DNA of 14,616 bases from Candidatus Hermodarchaeota archaeon (GCA_016839995.1 JAEOTD010000067.1:1-14616), one strand, 5' to 3'; numbered from the stretch's first letter, positions 1 to 7,613 are shown. The notes: generated from the sequence alone by a model not told the origin. Numbers and translations are program-made.

Positions 1-777
1 GGCCGAGTGAAGGCGACCATTGGAACTGGAACCTTTATTCTAGCCTTTGAAGATAAACCACGGTTTGACCCGCATCGACGGCTTCTTTGTAGTTGCCATG
101 CAGTGCCTAACCGATGGGTCATTGAAGCGAGTATTTTCACCAGTGGGATAATATATAGATGGTTTCGCGACCAATTTGGTCAAGAAGAAAAACAACTTGC
201 CAAGTTATTGAACTCCGATCCCTATGAACTAATGAACGAACAAGCAAAACAATCACCACCCGGATCAAGAGGGATTGTCGTATTACCCCATTTTGTTGGC
301 GCTGGAGCACCTCATTGGAACCCAGAGGCCCGTGGAGTGATAGTGGGTCTAGCCTTAGGACATTCACGAGCAGATATAATTCGGGCAATAATGGAAGGAT
401 CATCCTTTGAAGTACGTCGGAATCTAGAAACCATGGAAAGTATAGGCATCTCATTAAAGGAGCTGCGCATGACGGGTGGAGCAACCCGTAGCCAGGTTTG
501 GAACCAAATTCAGTCCGATATTACTCAGTTAAAAGTTCAGCGGAGTCAAATCGAAGAAGCGACTGCCTTAGGAGCAGCAATTCTTGCAGCGACCGGTGGT
601 GGCCTTTATCGAGATGTTAGTCAGGCTGCTGAAGCAATGGTTTCCATTGGTGAACAGTATAAGCCATCTACCAAGTTTGCAAAACGTTACAATCAACTCT
701 ATTCTATTCACACCGATACTTACCAAGCTTTAGAAAAGGCAAAGGTTTTTTCACAACTGTCCACACTTGACGCCTGA
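1..777 (+). CDS. FGGY-family carbohydrate kinase, C-terminal part (5' end outside window)
   Basis: The reading frame is open from the first base (GGC CGA GTG AAG...), so the N-terminal half lies outside the window and the GTG at base 7 is not a convincing start. About 258 residues are visible. They match the C-terminal ATPase subdomain of FGGY kinases (xylulokinase/glycerol kinase type), which phosphorylate sugars or polyols in the cytoplasm. The markers are a GTGTF motif near residue 10, a TSG...W helix, PHF.GAGAPHWNP near residue 100, the GGATRSQVWNQI adenosine-binding loop near residue 160, and EEATALGAAILAATGGGLY. The stop lies 6 bases before the LarA-like gene, so the two are probably one operon. 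The substrate cannot be read from this half. The family call is secure; xylulose versus glycerol versus another polyol is open. Confidence 0.88.
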   Translation, partial: GRVKATIGTGTFILAFEDKPRFDPHRRLLCSCHAVPNRWVIEASIFTSGIIYRWFRDQFGQEEKQLAKLLNSDPYELMNEQAKQSPPGSRGIVVLPHFVGAGAPHWNPEARGVIVGLALGHSRADIIRAIMEGSSFEVRRNLETMESIGISLKELRMTGGATRSQVWNQIQSDITQLKVQRSQIEEATALGAAILAATGGGLYRDVSQAAEAMVSIGEQYKPSTKFAKRYNQLYSIHTDTYQALEKAKVFSQLSTLDA

Positions 778-783
778 GTACTA

Positions 784-2079
784 ATGACAGAACTTCAGCT
801 TCGTTATGGGCAGGGTCAAGTTCAGTTGAAAATCCCCGATAATAATATCGGTGAAATCGTTCAACCTCGCAAACAAGAGGCATCAAAGGACATTGCAGGT
901 TCCCTTCGAACCGCTTTAGAGACGCCAATTGACAACACTCTATCAGAGATCATTGCCAATCGTCGTGTGGGTGTGTTGGTTGAAGATGGAACACGAGCTG
1001 AACCACACGAAATTATCCTCGATGAACTAACCCCACATTTCGCGCCCGCAAAGGATTTGACCTTCATACTTACAACCGGCTCCCACGAACCAAATAGTGC
1101 CCGTAATCAAGAAATAATCCAAGCTATTCATAAAAGTTGTAAAACTAACAACCTTGAAGCGTACCGGGTTATTGTTCATGATGCGCTCCAATCCTCATTT
1201 CAACATGTAGGAACCACAAGCCGTGGAACCGAAGTTCGAGTAAACACAGAAGCCTTGGAAATGGAGGCATTTGTAGTTGCAGCAGACATGAAAAACCATT
1301 ACTTTGCGGGATACTCCAATGTTCTCAAGAACTTCTTGCCAGGCATCTGTGATTTCAACACCATCGAGGCCAACCATAGCCTAGCCCTTGAACCCGAATC
1401 CACCTTCGGACGTCATCCCTTCCACCCAGATTCTACACGTCACACCAATCCCGTGGCAGAAGACATGCTAGAAGGGATGAACCTGATTCTCGCAGATCGC
1501 CCCGTGTTTCTTCTTGCCATGGTTACAAGTGGCCCATATATTATGTGGTCAAAAGCAGGAGCAATTCAACCAGTAACCAGCGAAGGCTTCCAAGTCATTG
1601 ACAAGACAGCCTCCTTTACTGTTCCAGCAACAGATCATATTATCGTCACACCCGGAGGAAATCCCCAAGACGAAAGCCTCTACAACGCTCAACGAGGACT
1701 AGAACTGACGAAGAACGCCGTTCGAGATAACGGTGAAATCCTTCTCCTTGCTGAATGTCCTAAAGGGATTGCACCCACACCGACGGCGCGTGAATTCTTC
1801 TATGATTATCTGATCATGCCTCTTCCCGAAATGATGGCAAAAATTCAAGAAAGCTATAGACTGTATACTCATAAGAGTTGGAAATTTGGCGAACTCATCC
1901 AACGCTTAAACCGAATTTGGCTGTACACCACTCTCGATCAGGCGCAGGTAGAAACAGCCCATATTTCCTTTGCACCGAATCCCCAAAAGATTGTGGACTC
2001 GTGGATTCAAAAGGATTCCGCTGCAAAGATTCATGTTTTCAATGATGCGAACAAAATTGCTGTTTATGCAAGCAGTTAA
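784..2079 (+). CDS. LarA-type nickel-pincer racemase/epimerase (DUF2088 family)
   Basis: A 431-residue protein of full family length. LarA enzymes racemise lactate or epimerise other 2-hydroxy acids and sugar acids, using a nickel-pincer nucleotide (NPN) bound covalently to a lysine. All signature residues are visible: the DGTRAEP loop (68-74), GSHEP with H101, HYFAGYSNVLK with H172 and K182, and ANHSL with H198. The spacing H172-K182-H198 (10 and 16 residues) equals that of the known lactate racemase set H174/K184/H200, with H101 standing for H108. The enzyme is therefore probably active. ATG follows the kinase stop by 6 bases with no clear ribosome binding site, which suggests coupled translation. 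Pairing with a sugar kinase makes a sugar acid or similar compound as likely a substrate as lactate. No larB, larC or larE is in the window. Confidence 0.87.
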   Translation: MTELQLRYGQGQVQLKIPDNNIGEIVQPRKQEASKDIAGSLRTALETPIDNTLSEIIANRRVGVLVEDGTRAEPHEIILDELTPHFAPAKDLTFILTTGSHEPNSARNQEIIQAIHKSCKTNNLEAYRVIVHDALQSSFQHVGTTSRGTEVRVNTEALEMEAFVVAADMKNHYFAGYSNVLKNFLPGICDFNTIEANHSLALEPESTFGRHPFHPDSTRHTNPVAEDMLEGMNLILADRPVFLLAMVTSGPYIMWSKAGAIQPVTSEGFQVIDKTASFTVPATDHIIVTPGGNPQDESLYNAQRGLELTKNAVRDNGEILLLAECPKGIAPTPTAREFFYDYLIMPLPEMMAKIQESYRLYTHKSWKFGELIQRLNRIWLYTTLDQAQVETAHISFAPNPQKIVDSWIQKDSAAKIHVFNDANKIAVYASS

Positions 2080-2206
2080 CATGCCTAACTTGCTCCACTT
2101 GCTTTCAAGAATTACTGGAATTTGTGCCGACTTAAATTGTTTCAGAAGGAAACGTTAAGAACGGTTCCTGTGCTATATACTCGGTAACAATCCTGGGAGC
2201 TCACCG

Positions 2207-2692
2207 ATGCCTGTCGTTTACACCTATTGTGAGATGTGCAAGGCGTATATAGCGATAGACGTTGCGCCAGATATTATTCAGCGACAAAACGTCTTTCCGT
2301 TTCCATATTCCTACGTCCATGGCGAGCCTACGCATGTCATCACAATCTACCTTGACCAAGATTTAGTTGAACGGGGGCATGAGGTTTCCGAAATTCATTC
2401 AGGTAACCAAGTCGAAGTAACACAAGCTCAGCCTGGGGCATCCCCTCAACCCTCGAGCCCTCCTCCATCCACAATGGTTGGCACTAGAAGTCGTCGGATT
2501 GTTCCAAAGGTTGTTGCGGATTTGGAGAAACAAAAACTCTCCATCACCGAATTCCGCATGCTTAGTTTATGCGATGGAAAAACAACCCTTCAGGAAATTG
2601 CTGAGAAAATGGGATTACAGTTTTTCATCGCTATGCGAATGCTTTTGGATCTTCAAAAGCGGAAGCTTGTAGATTTCGAAAAACGATTCTAA
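2207..2692 (+). CDS. Putative regulator: N-terminal CxxC domain plus C-terminal winged helix
   Basis: A 161-residue protein with no family name that I can give securely. Residues 1-63 form a compact alpha/beta-looking domain with a C8xxC11 pair and an HGEPTHVITIYLD strand motif. Residues 64-95 are a Gln/Pro/Ser-rich linker. Residues 110-161 (LSITEFRMLSLCDGKTTLQE followed by IAEKMG) look like a winged helix, resembling the small winged helices in DUF4388-like or PqqD-like regulators. DNA binding or a protein-interaction role is inferred only. ATG at 2207 has a GGAG at 2196-2199, seven bases upstream, which fixes the start. The gene begins 127 bases after the LarA gene and 65 bases before the V4R gene, in the same direction. 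A regulator feeding into the following genes is possible but unproven. Confidence 0.7.
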   Translation: MPVVYTYCEMCKAYIAIDVAPDIIQRQNVFPFPYSYVHGEPTHVITIYLDQDLVERGHEVSEIHSGNQVEVTQAQPGASPQPSSPPPSTMVGTRSRRIVPKVVADLEKQKLSITEFRMLSLCDGKTTLQEIAEKMGLQFFIAMRMLLDLQKRKLVDFEKRF

Positions 2693-2757
2693 CTGTAATA
2701 AGGGGAACGAATGATTCATAACGCTAGTTGCAGAGTACGAATATGTGGTGAAATGAC

Positions 2758-3267
2758 ATGGGTGTCAAAGGTTGGATTGGCTGGCACTTTAAGATGCAAA
2801 AAACCTCACTGAATGCATTCCAGGCTTTGGTTGCAGCAGTAATTGACGATGTTCTAGAAGACAGTAAAGGTGATGTCAACCTAGCAAATCAGAAGCTATT
2901 GCGCTTAGGAAATGCCATGGCTGAGACCTTGTTATTTGAATACAGCGACACAATTGGACAGCACGCAACCACCTTTGATGGTTTTCTCGACACTTTCACG
3001 TTAGCTACCAGGGTAATGTTAGGCAAAGGCTTTGACAATGCCTATTACGATAAAGCCGAAAGAAAAATCGTTTATGTATTTGAAGACTGCCCCATTTGCC
3101 AAAACATTCGAATGTCTGACGAGTTTCATGGTCTGAAGTACTGTAACATCCTCAGTGGAGTATTTCAACACGTTCTAACTCTCCGGGGTTTCAATAGTAT
3201 ATGCGAAGAAGTCCAATGCAGAACGTGGGGTTCTGACTCTTGCATTTGGGAGCTAAGAGAACAATAG
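2758..3267 (+). CDS. V4R/TRAPP (Bet3-like) domain protein
   Basis: A 169-residue protein. Its C-terminal half has the cysteine pattern of the V4R domain, which belongs to the same superfamily as the Bet3 subunit of eukaryotic TRAPP vesicle-tethering complexes: EDCPIC (C111, C114), YCNILSGVFQHVL (C129), and E..C...G...C with C154 and C162. The N-terminal half is helical. V4R domains in prokaryotes bind small ligands or metals. TRAPP-type versions are known in Asgard archaea and are discussed as trafficking precursors. An in-frame TGA at 2749-2751 leaves the ATG at 2758 as the first start, with GGTGA at 2747-2751 six bases before it. The preceding winged-helix gene is 65 bases away, so co-transcription is possible. 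The superfamily is fairly sure; the role is unknown. Confidence 0.72.
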   Translation: MGVKGWIGWHFKMQKTSLNAFQALVAAVIDDVLEDSKGDVNLANQKLLRLGNAMAETLLFEYSDTIGQHATTFDGFLDTFTLATRVMLGKGFDNAYYDKAERKIVYVFEDCPICQNIRMSDEFHGLKYCNILSGVFQHVLTLRGFNSICEEVQCRTWGSDSCIWELREQ

Positions 3268-3371
3268 GCAGTACCCACACCATCAAAAAAATCCTTCATT
3301 AGTTAATTTTGAAACTGTCGAAGAAAGTTTGATAAGGCAACTCATGTCAGAGACACGATGAGGTAACCATT

Positions 3372-4652
3372 GTGTCCAAAAAAACTTCAGCTATTAGTGG
3401 ATTTTATCGTTTATCCATTCCAGAGCGCTTAGATAAGCTGCGTGAGTTTGCAAATCTTACCGATGAAGATATCGCCACATTAGAGACCTTTGGAGCTCTT
3501 GATGCTGCTACAGCGGATCGAATGATTGAGAACGTGGTTGGCTCGTATGCTTTTCCTCTTGGAATGGCTACAAATTTCCAGATAAACGGTCAAGACTACC
3601 TCATTCCCATGGCATTAGAGGAACCTTCTGTTGTAGCAGCCGCCTCAAATGCCGCAGGGATGACACGAGAACAGGGCGGTTTTACTGCAAGTACAACAGA
3701 CCCCGTAATGATAGGGCAAATTCAAGTAGCTGATATTCCTGACTTAAAAGTAGCACAAAAGTCGATTTTAGAACAAAAAGAGAATTTGTTGAGAGTGGCT
3801 AATGCACAAGATCCTGTCTTAGTCAAATTTGGAGGAGGTGCGCGCGATTTGCAGGTCCGTCGATTGGACACCATGATGGGACCCATGCTAATTGTCCACT
3901 TACTTGTTGATGCCCGTGATGCCATGGGCGCAAATGCTGTTAATACGATGTGCGAAATGCTTGCCCCTCTTCTTGAAGATTTAACCAAGGGAAAGGTGTA
4001 CTTACGGATTCTATCCAACTTAGCAGTGAATCGTCTTGCTCGAGCAGAGGCAACATTTCCAGTTAAAGCCTTAGGCGGAGCAAAGGCAGTTGAAGGGATT
4101 TTGAAAGCTTATGCTTTCGCCCAAGCGGATCCCTACCGCTGTGCCACCCATAATAAGGGAATAATGAATGGTATCGATGCCGTGCTCCTTGCTACTGGAC
4201 AGGATTTCCGAGCTGTTGAAGCAGGCGCACATACGTATGCAGCAACACGAGAGGGAGGTTATCAATCCCTGACACACTATGAAAAAACCGCTGAAGGTGA
4301 TTTACATGGTTCTATTGAATTACCCATGGCTGTCGGACTAGTAGGCGGAGCGACCCGAACTCACCCAGTTGCACGCTTATGTGTGAAAATCTTAGGAGTA
4401 AAAACAGCCAATGAGCTTGCACAAATTATTGCTAGTGTGGGATTAGCCCAAAACCTCGCCGCATTGCGTGCTTTAAGCCAAGAAGGTATTCAGAAAGGAC
4501 ACATGAAGCTACACGCTCGAAATGTCGCTGTCGCTGCAGGAGCTTTTGACGATGAGGTCGACCAAGTCGCTCAGAAAATGATTACTGAAAAACGCGTTCG
4601 CTTTGATAGGGCACAAGAAATCCTCGCTGAGCTTCGAAAGAAAACTACATGA
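3372..4652 (+). CDS. mvaA: Class II hydroxymethylglutaryl-CoA reductase
   Basis: A 426-residue enzyme interconverting HMG-CoA and mevalonate. In an archaeon this is expected to run towards mevalonate, for isoprenoid ether lipids. It has class II (Pseudomonas mevalonii-type) features rather than the usual archaeal class I ones: EEPSVVAAAS (E83/E84), GGFTAS, the dinucleotide-binding DAMGANAVNTM (183-193), THNKG with K262, GQDFR with D278, VGLVGGATRTHP, and GHMKLHARN with H381. These cover the catalytic Glu, Lys, Asp and His. Class II enzymes often prefer NADH. The soluble N-terminus shows no membrane segment. The start is GTG at 3372, with GAGGT at 3360-3364 seven bases upstream. No other mevalonate-pathway gene is adjacent; the prenyl synthase lies 6 kb away on the other strand. 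Confidence 0.95.
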   Translation: MSKKTSAISGFYRLSIPERLDKLREFANLTDEDIATLETFGALDAATADRMIENVVGSYAFPLGMATNFQINGQDYLIPMALEEPSVVAAASNAAGMTREQGGFTASTTDPVMIGQIQVADIPDLKVAQKSILEQKENLLRVANAQDPVLVKFGGGARDLQVRRLDTMMGPMLIVHLLVDARDAMGANAVNTMCEMLAPLLEDLTKGKVYLRILSNLAVNRLARAEATFPVKALGGAKAVEGILKAYAFAQADPYRCATHNKGIMNGIDAVLLATGQDFRAVEAGAHTYAATREGGYQSLTHYEKTAEGDLHGSIELPMAVGLVGGATRTHPVARLCVKILGVKTANELAQIIASVGLAQNLAALRALSQEGIQKGHMKLHARNVAVAAGAFDDEVDQVAQKMITEKRVRFDRAQEILAELRKKTT

Positions 4653-4747
4653 CACAACAATTTCTTATACACATCATTCCCTCATATGTATTGAATGCTC
4701 ACGTTGTGTGGCTGCACTATCGTGATGAACTAGCGGTGAACCATTAA

Positions 4748-5683
4748 ATGAAACAGTACATCGGGATGATTGAAATCCTGGGTGAAGGGGGCGAAATGCT
4801 TCCACTTCACTGGAATCCTAAACATCTAGTAAATGGTCGGTCGATACTAATTGTTGATGAGACCGAGGGGATTATCTGGGTGTGGTTGGGTAAAGGGACA
4901 TCGATGTTACAACGTACAACAGCTCTTCGTCAGGCCCGGTTTATAATGAAAAACGGTACCCGTGTTGAAGAGACCCATTTTGGCACTAAATGCACAAATT
5001 TCATTGAAGTACCTGGTGATCTGGCGAATCCAAAAGCGGCACTCCTCAGAAACCTCCTTGAAACGCATCCCAAAACTTCTGACTATCTTGTAGTTACCCA
5101 AGAGGAAGAAACGGTTTCAACGTTTGAAGAGTCCTTCCAAGACAAAGTTGAGGTTATTGAGCAAACAGTTGTCCCTGAACCTATTCGCAAGGTTACACCG
5201 GTGCGTCGACGAATTCTAACGTATGAAGAACAGCTAGCAACAAAAGTGCTTTTTGCTGTATCCGATTGCTATGGACAGGCTTCTATGAATCCAATTGGCC
5301 CCAATGAGTTCTTGGTTTCGGTGCTTCGATTACAAATGCGCTTTTTCTGTCAAGGAGAGGCAATTTTATTCTCTGAGATTCGAGCGGCTGCACAAGAGGA
5401 TCTTGACGCCTTTACTCGGTGTTTTGGTCAACAACCCGAACTAACTGCAGAGGGACAAATATTTGTTTCATCCACCCTTCTAACATCTGAACCACCAACC
5501 CCATCAAGTGATAAACCAGCATCTGTTGTTGAATCCATGCGTGAACAACTGTCTCAGATAAGTCACAATGCTTCGGATCAAGATGACGAGGAACCAGACG
5601 ACACAGCAGAGGAAGAAAGTGAAGACGAAGAAGAAGAGGAAGACAAGAAGAGCGGCTCTTCTGATTTTGAACTATTTGAGTAA
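4748..5683 (+). CDS. Gelsolin-like domain protein 1, with acidic C-terminal tail
   Basis: A 311-residue protein. Residues about 25-105 show the gelsolin/villin repeat pattern: a strand (RSILIVD), then GIIWVWLGKGTS, then a helix with R..AL.QA, and a later FIEVPGDLANP strand-turn. Gelsolin domains bind actin, and short forms in Asgard archaea modulate actin assembly. A polar linker (about 110-155) leads to a helical/beta segment (158-245). The last 35 residues are strikingly acidic (DQDDEEPDD..., EDEEEEED) and end in DFELFE. There is no signal peptide or membrane segment. ATG has GGTGA at 4735-4739, eight bases upstream. It converges with a minus-strand series holding two paralogues. Calcium sensitivity or actin binding is inferred from the fold only; the C-terminal region is unrecognised. 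Confidence 0.75.
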   Translation: MKQYIGMIEILGEGGEMLPLHWNPKHLVNGRSILIVDETEGIIWVWLGKGTSMLQRTTALRQARFIMKNGTRVEETHFGTKCTNFIEVPGDLANPKAALLRNLLETHPKTSDYLVVTQEEETVSTFEESFQDKVEVIEQTVVPEPIRKVTPVRRRILTYEEQLATKVLFAVSDCYGQASMNPIGPNEFLVSVLRLQMRFFCQGEAILFSEIRAAAQEDLDAFTRCFGQQPELTAEGQIFVSSTLLTSEPPTPSSDKPASVVESMREQLSQISHNASDQDDEEPDDTAEEESEDEEEEEDKKSGSSDFELFE

Positions 5684-5691
5684 TTTTTCTT
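5684..5691 (+). terminator. Possible oligo-T terminator after gelsolin-like gene 1
   Basis: TTTTTCTT begins directly after the stop codon of the first gelsolin-like gene, and TTT recurs a few bases on. Archaeal RNA polymerase terminates at such T-runs without a hairpin. It lies in the convergent gap before the 80-residue gene, where termination is needed. The evidence is composition only. Confidence 0.4.
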
Positions 5692-5772
5692 GTATTTGGT
5701 GTTGCGTTACCCTGCAATAACAAGTCGTATTGGACGTCGCTTCATTCTCATTTGTGAAAAGAGGGATTAGTG

Positions 5773-6015
5773 TCATGCATGAGTTGAAACTTTTTCAACA
5801 CGCAGCCATGGATTTTGTCGGGTAAACTCAAAAAGAGATTGGGTGAATCGTTCTAAGTCATCGAGCTCAATGACGAAGTTGAAACGTCCTTCCCCTAGGG
5901 GTAATTTGCTGATAATACGTCCATGTTGGTTGAGGAGAAGATTGATCCAACCCGTTTTTGTTGCGTTTTCTTCACGGGTTGTACCTCGGTAGGAAAGCGA
6001 AATATTAGCTTTCAT
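5773..6015 (-). CDS. Small hypothetical protein (80 aa) downstream of the membrane protein gene
   Basis: I do not recognise this protein. It is soluble, with a predicted pattern of strand (ANISLSYRG), strand (GWINLLLNQ), strand (RFNFVIEL), then helix (DLERFTQSLFEFTRQ), a small beta-beta-alpha layout. There are no cysteines and no transmembrane segment. It is probably a real gene, because ATG at 6015 is preceded by AAGGTGAGG (6020-6028), the strongest ribosome binding site in the window. It lies 84 bases after the membrane protein gene on the same strand and is the last gene of the gelsolin-region series. Its size and beta-then-helix pattern are loosely like the C-terminal domain of the second gelsolin-like protein, but no residue-level match is clear. 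Confidence 0.62.
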   Translation of the reverse strand: MKANISLSYRGTTREENATKTGWINLLLNQHGRIISKLPLGEGRFNFVIELDDLERFTQSLFEFTRQNPWLRVEKVSTHA

Positions 6016-6099
6016 ATAGCCTCACCTTACGTTAGTTCTTTGGCAACTGAGCCGACTTAAACCTTTCCGAAGACGTGTTGAATTACAGCCTTTGACGGA

Positions 6100-6687
6100 T
6101 TAAGCAGTGGATTCAGAGCGGGTTGAAGAAGAATTGGCGCGGAAACGATATGAGATGAGATCGTAGGCAATATCGAACCCCCAGAATGCAACTGTATGAA
6201 CTAAGGTCAATAAGCCAAGGAAGGGAAGGATAAGAACTATGATTTTCAATAATGGCCGGTGAACGATAGCCCAGCGTAAAGTAGAATGTGCAATTTGAGA
6301 AGCTTTGGAATGGAGCAACTCGTCCATTATCGAAGCAACTAAGATGATAATAAGTGTGGGAAAACCCATTAGAAATCCAGACATAACCAGAAGTCGAAAG
6401 AAACTCAGGGGTAGTGTGGTGATTGTCAGAAGCAAAAAGAAGCTGCTGTCAACTTTACGTGTTACGATTAGACCTAATATGATTCCAATAACCAGAATCG
6501 CTGTGTAGAGATCAAAAAATACCCAGATATTGACGAGAATTACTAGCCCACATGTCACCACCCATAGAGAGGTATGACGTGATTGAAACTGAACAGGAAA
6601 ATCGGTTGCCAAATCAAGGAGTTTGATACCTGCACCGAGGAGCACATAGGATACGATTAGAGCTAGTGCAAAAAGAACGAGACTCAT
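6100..6687 (-). CDS. Six-helix integral membrane protein of unknown function
   Basis: A 195-residue, very hydrophobic protein with about six membrane segments (residues 2-20, 41-58, 60-76, 82-100, 104-121 and 145-168). Two polar motifs follow helices: GAGIKLLDLATD (18-29) with two aspartates, and GFDIAYDLISYRFR (170-183) with two more. The C-terminus is short and Ser/Arg-rich (SSSTRSESTA). I know no name for the family; the aspartates could be catalytic or could bind metal or ions. ATG lies 27 bases after the stop of the second gelsolin-like gene on the same strand, so co-transcription is likely and a physical link to it is conceivable. The ribosome binding site is weak. Coding is supported by length, helical periodicity and the adjacent genes. 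Confidence 0.68.
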   Translation of the reverse strand: MSLVLFALALIVSYVLLGAGIKLLDLATDFPVQFQSRHTSLWVVTCGLVILVNIWVFFDLYTAILVIGIILGLIVTRKVDSSFFLLLTITTLPLSFFRLLVMSGFLMGFPTLIIILVASIMDELLHSKASQIAHSTLRWAIVHRPLLKIIVLILPFLGLLTLVHTVAFWGFDIAYDLISYRFRANSSSTRSESTA

Positions 6688-6714
6688 TATTCCATGCCTT
6701 TAATCTATAATGGT

Positions 6715-7419
6715 TTAACCGGCAATGCTTTTGAGTTCGTGGGCCACCAACTCTTTGAGTTCCTTAGGAGTTTTTGAATCCCATTTGAATGTTAATTTGC
6801 CTTTACTGCGTTTCATCTCGTGGGTAAGCCCATCAATTCCCTCTATTATCACTTCTTCAGTTTCACCCTTACTTCGATATTCAATGTGAACTTGTTGATG
6901 GACGCGGATAATCGCCAGTAGTGCCGCTTCCAAATCAAGTTTGGATGCCTTTTTCGCAGGTGCTCTTGTTTCTGTTGGTGTTACTGTTTCATCGGGTGAA
7001 ATACTTGCTGATACAGGAGCTGAAGAAGCACCCCCTTGAAGTGTTCCCACAATAAGTGTTCCCTTGGGACTTGCTATCGTAGAAATTTCCATTGGAGATT
7101 CTAACAAGGCGATGAGGTTTGAATAATTGTTTGATGTGGTGGGATCTTCCAAGTTATCTGCATCAATGAGGACAAGGGAATACCCTCGTCCCAAGACTTC
7201 GTCACCAATTCGCTGGCCTTCCGTGGTGATTTGTTCAGCTTTTGCTTTTGCTGTACGACGTTTGTCATATTGAACACCAGTACCCATCCAGAACCAGAGA
7301 GTTTTGTTTTGTTCATCAACAACACCGACACATACATCACCTCGGAGTTTTCGGGCTCCAGGACGAATCGATCTAACAAAGCCTAGGCCACCGATTTCCA
7401 ACATTACGACTCGTGACAT
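6715..7419 (-). CDS. Gelsolin-like domain protein 2
   Basis: About 234 residues. The N-terminal domain (about 15-110) has the gelsolin core: a strand with VDEQN, then KTLWFWMGTG, then the basic helix KRRTAKAKAEQI and the LVLIDADNLEDP segment. A Ser/Thr/Pro linker (about 132-158) follows. The C-terminal domain has a helix (LDLEAALLAIIRVHQQ), strands (VHIEYR, EVIIEGI, KLTFKW) and a final helix (ELKELVAHELKSI). Two ATGs are possible. The one at 7419 has GGTG at 7428-7431, eight bases upstream, and is preferred; the ATG at 7425 is only two bases from it and would add Met-His. The membrane protein gene follows 27 bases after the stop. The 198-base leader region contains two perfect inverted repeats. 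An actin-related role is inferred from the fold. Confidence 0.74.
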   Translation of the reverse strand: MSRVVMLEIGGLGFVRSIRPGARKLRGDVCVGVVDEQNKTLWFWMGTGVQYDKRRTAKAKAEQITTEGQRIGDEVLGRGYSLVLIDADNLEDPTTSNNYSNLIALLESPMEISTIASPKGTLIVGTLQGGASSAPVSASISPDETVTPTETRAPAKKASKLDLEAALLAIIRVHQQVHIEYRSKGETEEVIIEGIDGLTHEMKRSKGKLTFKWDSKTPKELKELVAHELKSIAG

Positions 7420-7448
7420 GTGCATAGCACCCCATTTGACACCATTCG

Positions 7449-7469
7449 AATAGAAATGTAATTTCTATT
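7449..7469. repeat. Perfect inverted repeat upstream of gelsolin-like gene 2
   Basis: AATAGAAAT, then GTA, then ATTTCTATT: 9-base arms with no mismatch around a 3-base centre. It lies 29 bases upstream of the preferred ATG (7419). It could be an operator for a dimeric repressor or a hairpin in the mRNA leader. Confidence 0.6.
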
Positions 7470-7491
7470 GAAGCAATTTTTACCACGATTT

Positions 7492-7515
7492 CACCTATCT
7501 AGTGATGGATAGGTG
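7492..7515. repeat. Second perfect inverted repeat upstream of gelsolin-like gene 2
   Basis: CACCTATC, 8-base spacer (TAGTGATG), GATAGGTG: perfect 8-base arms. It lies 22 bases upstream of the 9-base inverted repeat and downstream of a TATA-like stretch. It may be a regulator binding site, or it may form a hairpin in the transcript. The arms are unrelated in sequence to the neighbouring repeat. Confidence 0.55.
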
Positions 7516-7550
7516 TTTTCGGGCTAGGTCCGGTTTAGAATTTGTTACCG

Positions 7551-7560
7551 TATTTATTAA
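7551..7560 (-). promoter_or_regulatory. Possible TATA box for gelsolin-like gene 2
   Basis: The minus strand reads TTAATAAATA, a good archaeal box A. Transcription would begin around 7525-7530, giving a leader of roughly 100 bases that includes both inverted repeats. The call rests on sequence likeness alone. Confidence 0.38.
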
Positions 7561-7607
7561 GTTGACCCTGCGCATACTTTGGCTGTAATATCTAATACAG
7601 TTCCTGC

Positions 7608-7613
7608 AAAAAA
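7608..7613 (-). terminator. Possible oligo-T terminator after gelsolin-like gene 3
   Basis: The minus strand has TTTTTT 10 bases beyond the stop codon at 7624, preceded by AAA. A T-run is enough for archaeal termination. If real, it separates the third gelsolin-like gene from the second and supports a separate promoter for the latter. Confidence 0.4.

Noticed and set aside
1970..2158. 62-codon frame over the end of the LarA-like gene
   Set aside because: Mostly inside the LarA-like gene in another frame, with no ribosome binding site and no recognisable sequence.
2171..2180. TATA-like GCTATATAC before the winged-helix gene
   Set aside because: It would start transcription around 2200, downstream of the ribosome binding site at 2196-2199, so it is a poor fit for that gene.
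3372..4652. A bacterial-type mevalonate degradation operon
   Set aside because: The reductase is class II, but no HMG-CoA lyase, transporter or thiolase gene lies nearby; biosynthesis is the simpler reading.
4652..4709. Inverted arms ACACAAC and GTTGTGT between the HMG-CoA reductase and gelsolin-like gene 1
   Set aside because: Only 7 bases with a 44-base spacer and one arm touching the stop codon; no T-run follows, so neither a terminator nor an operator is supported.
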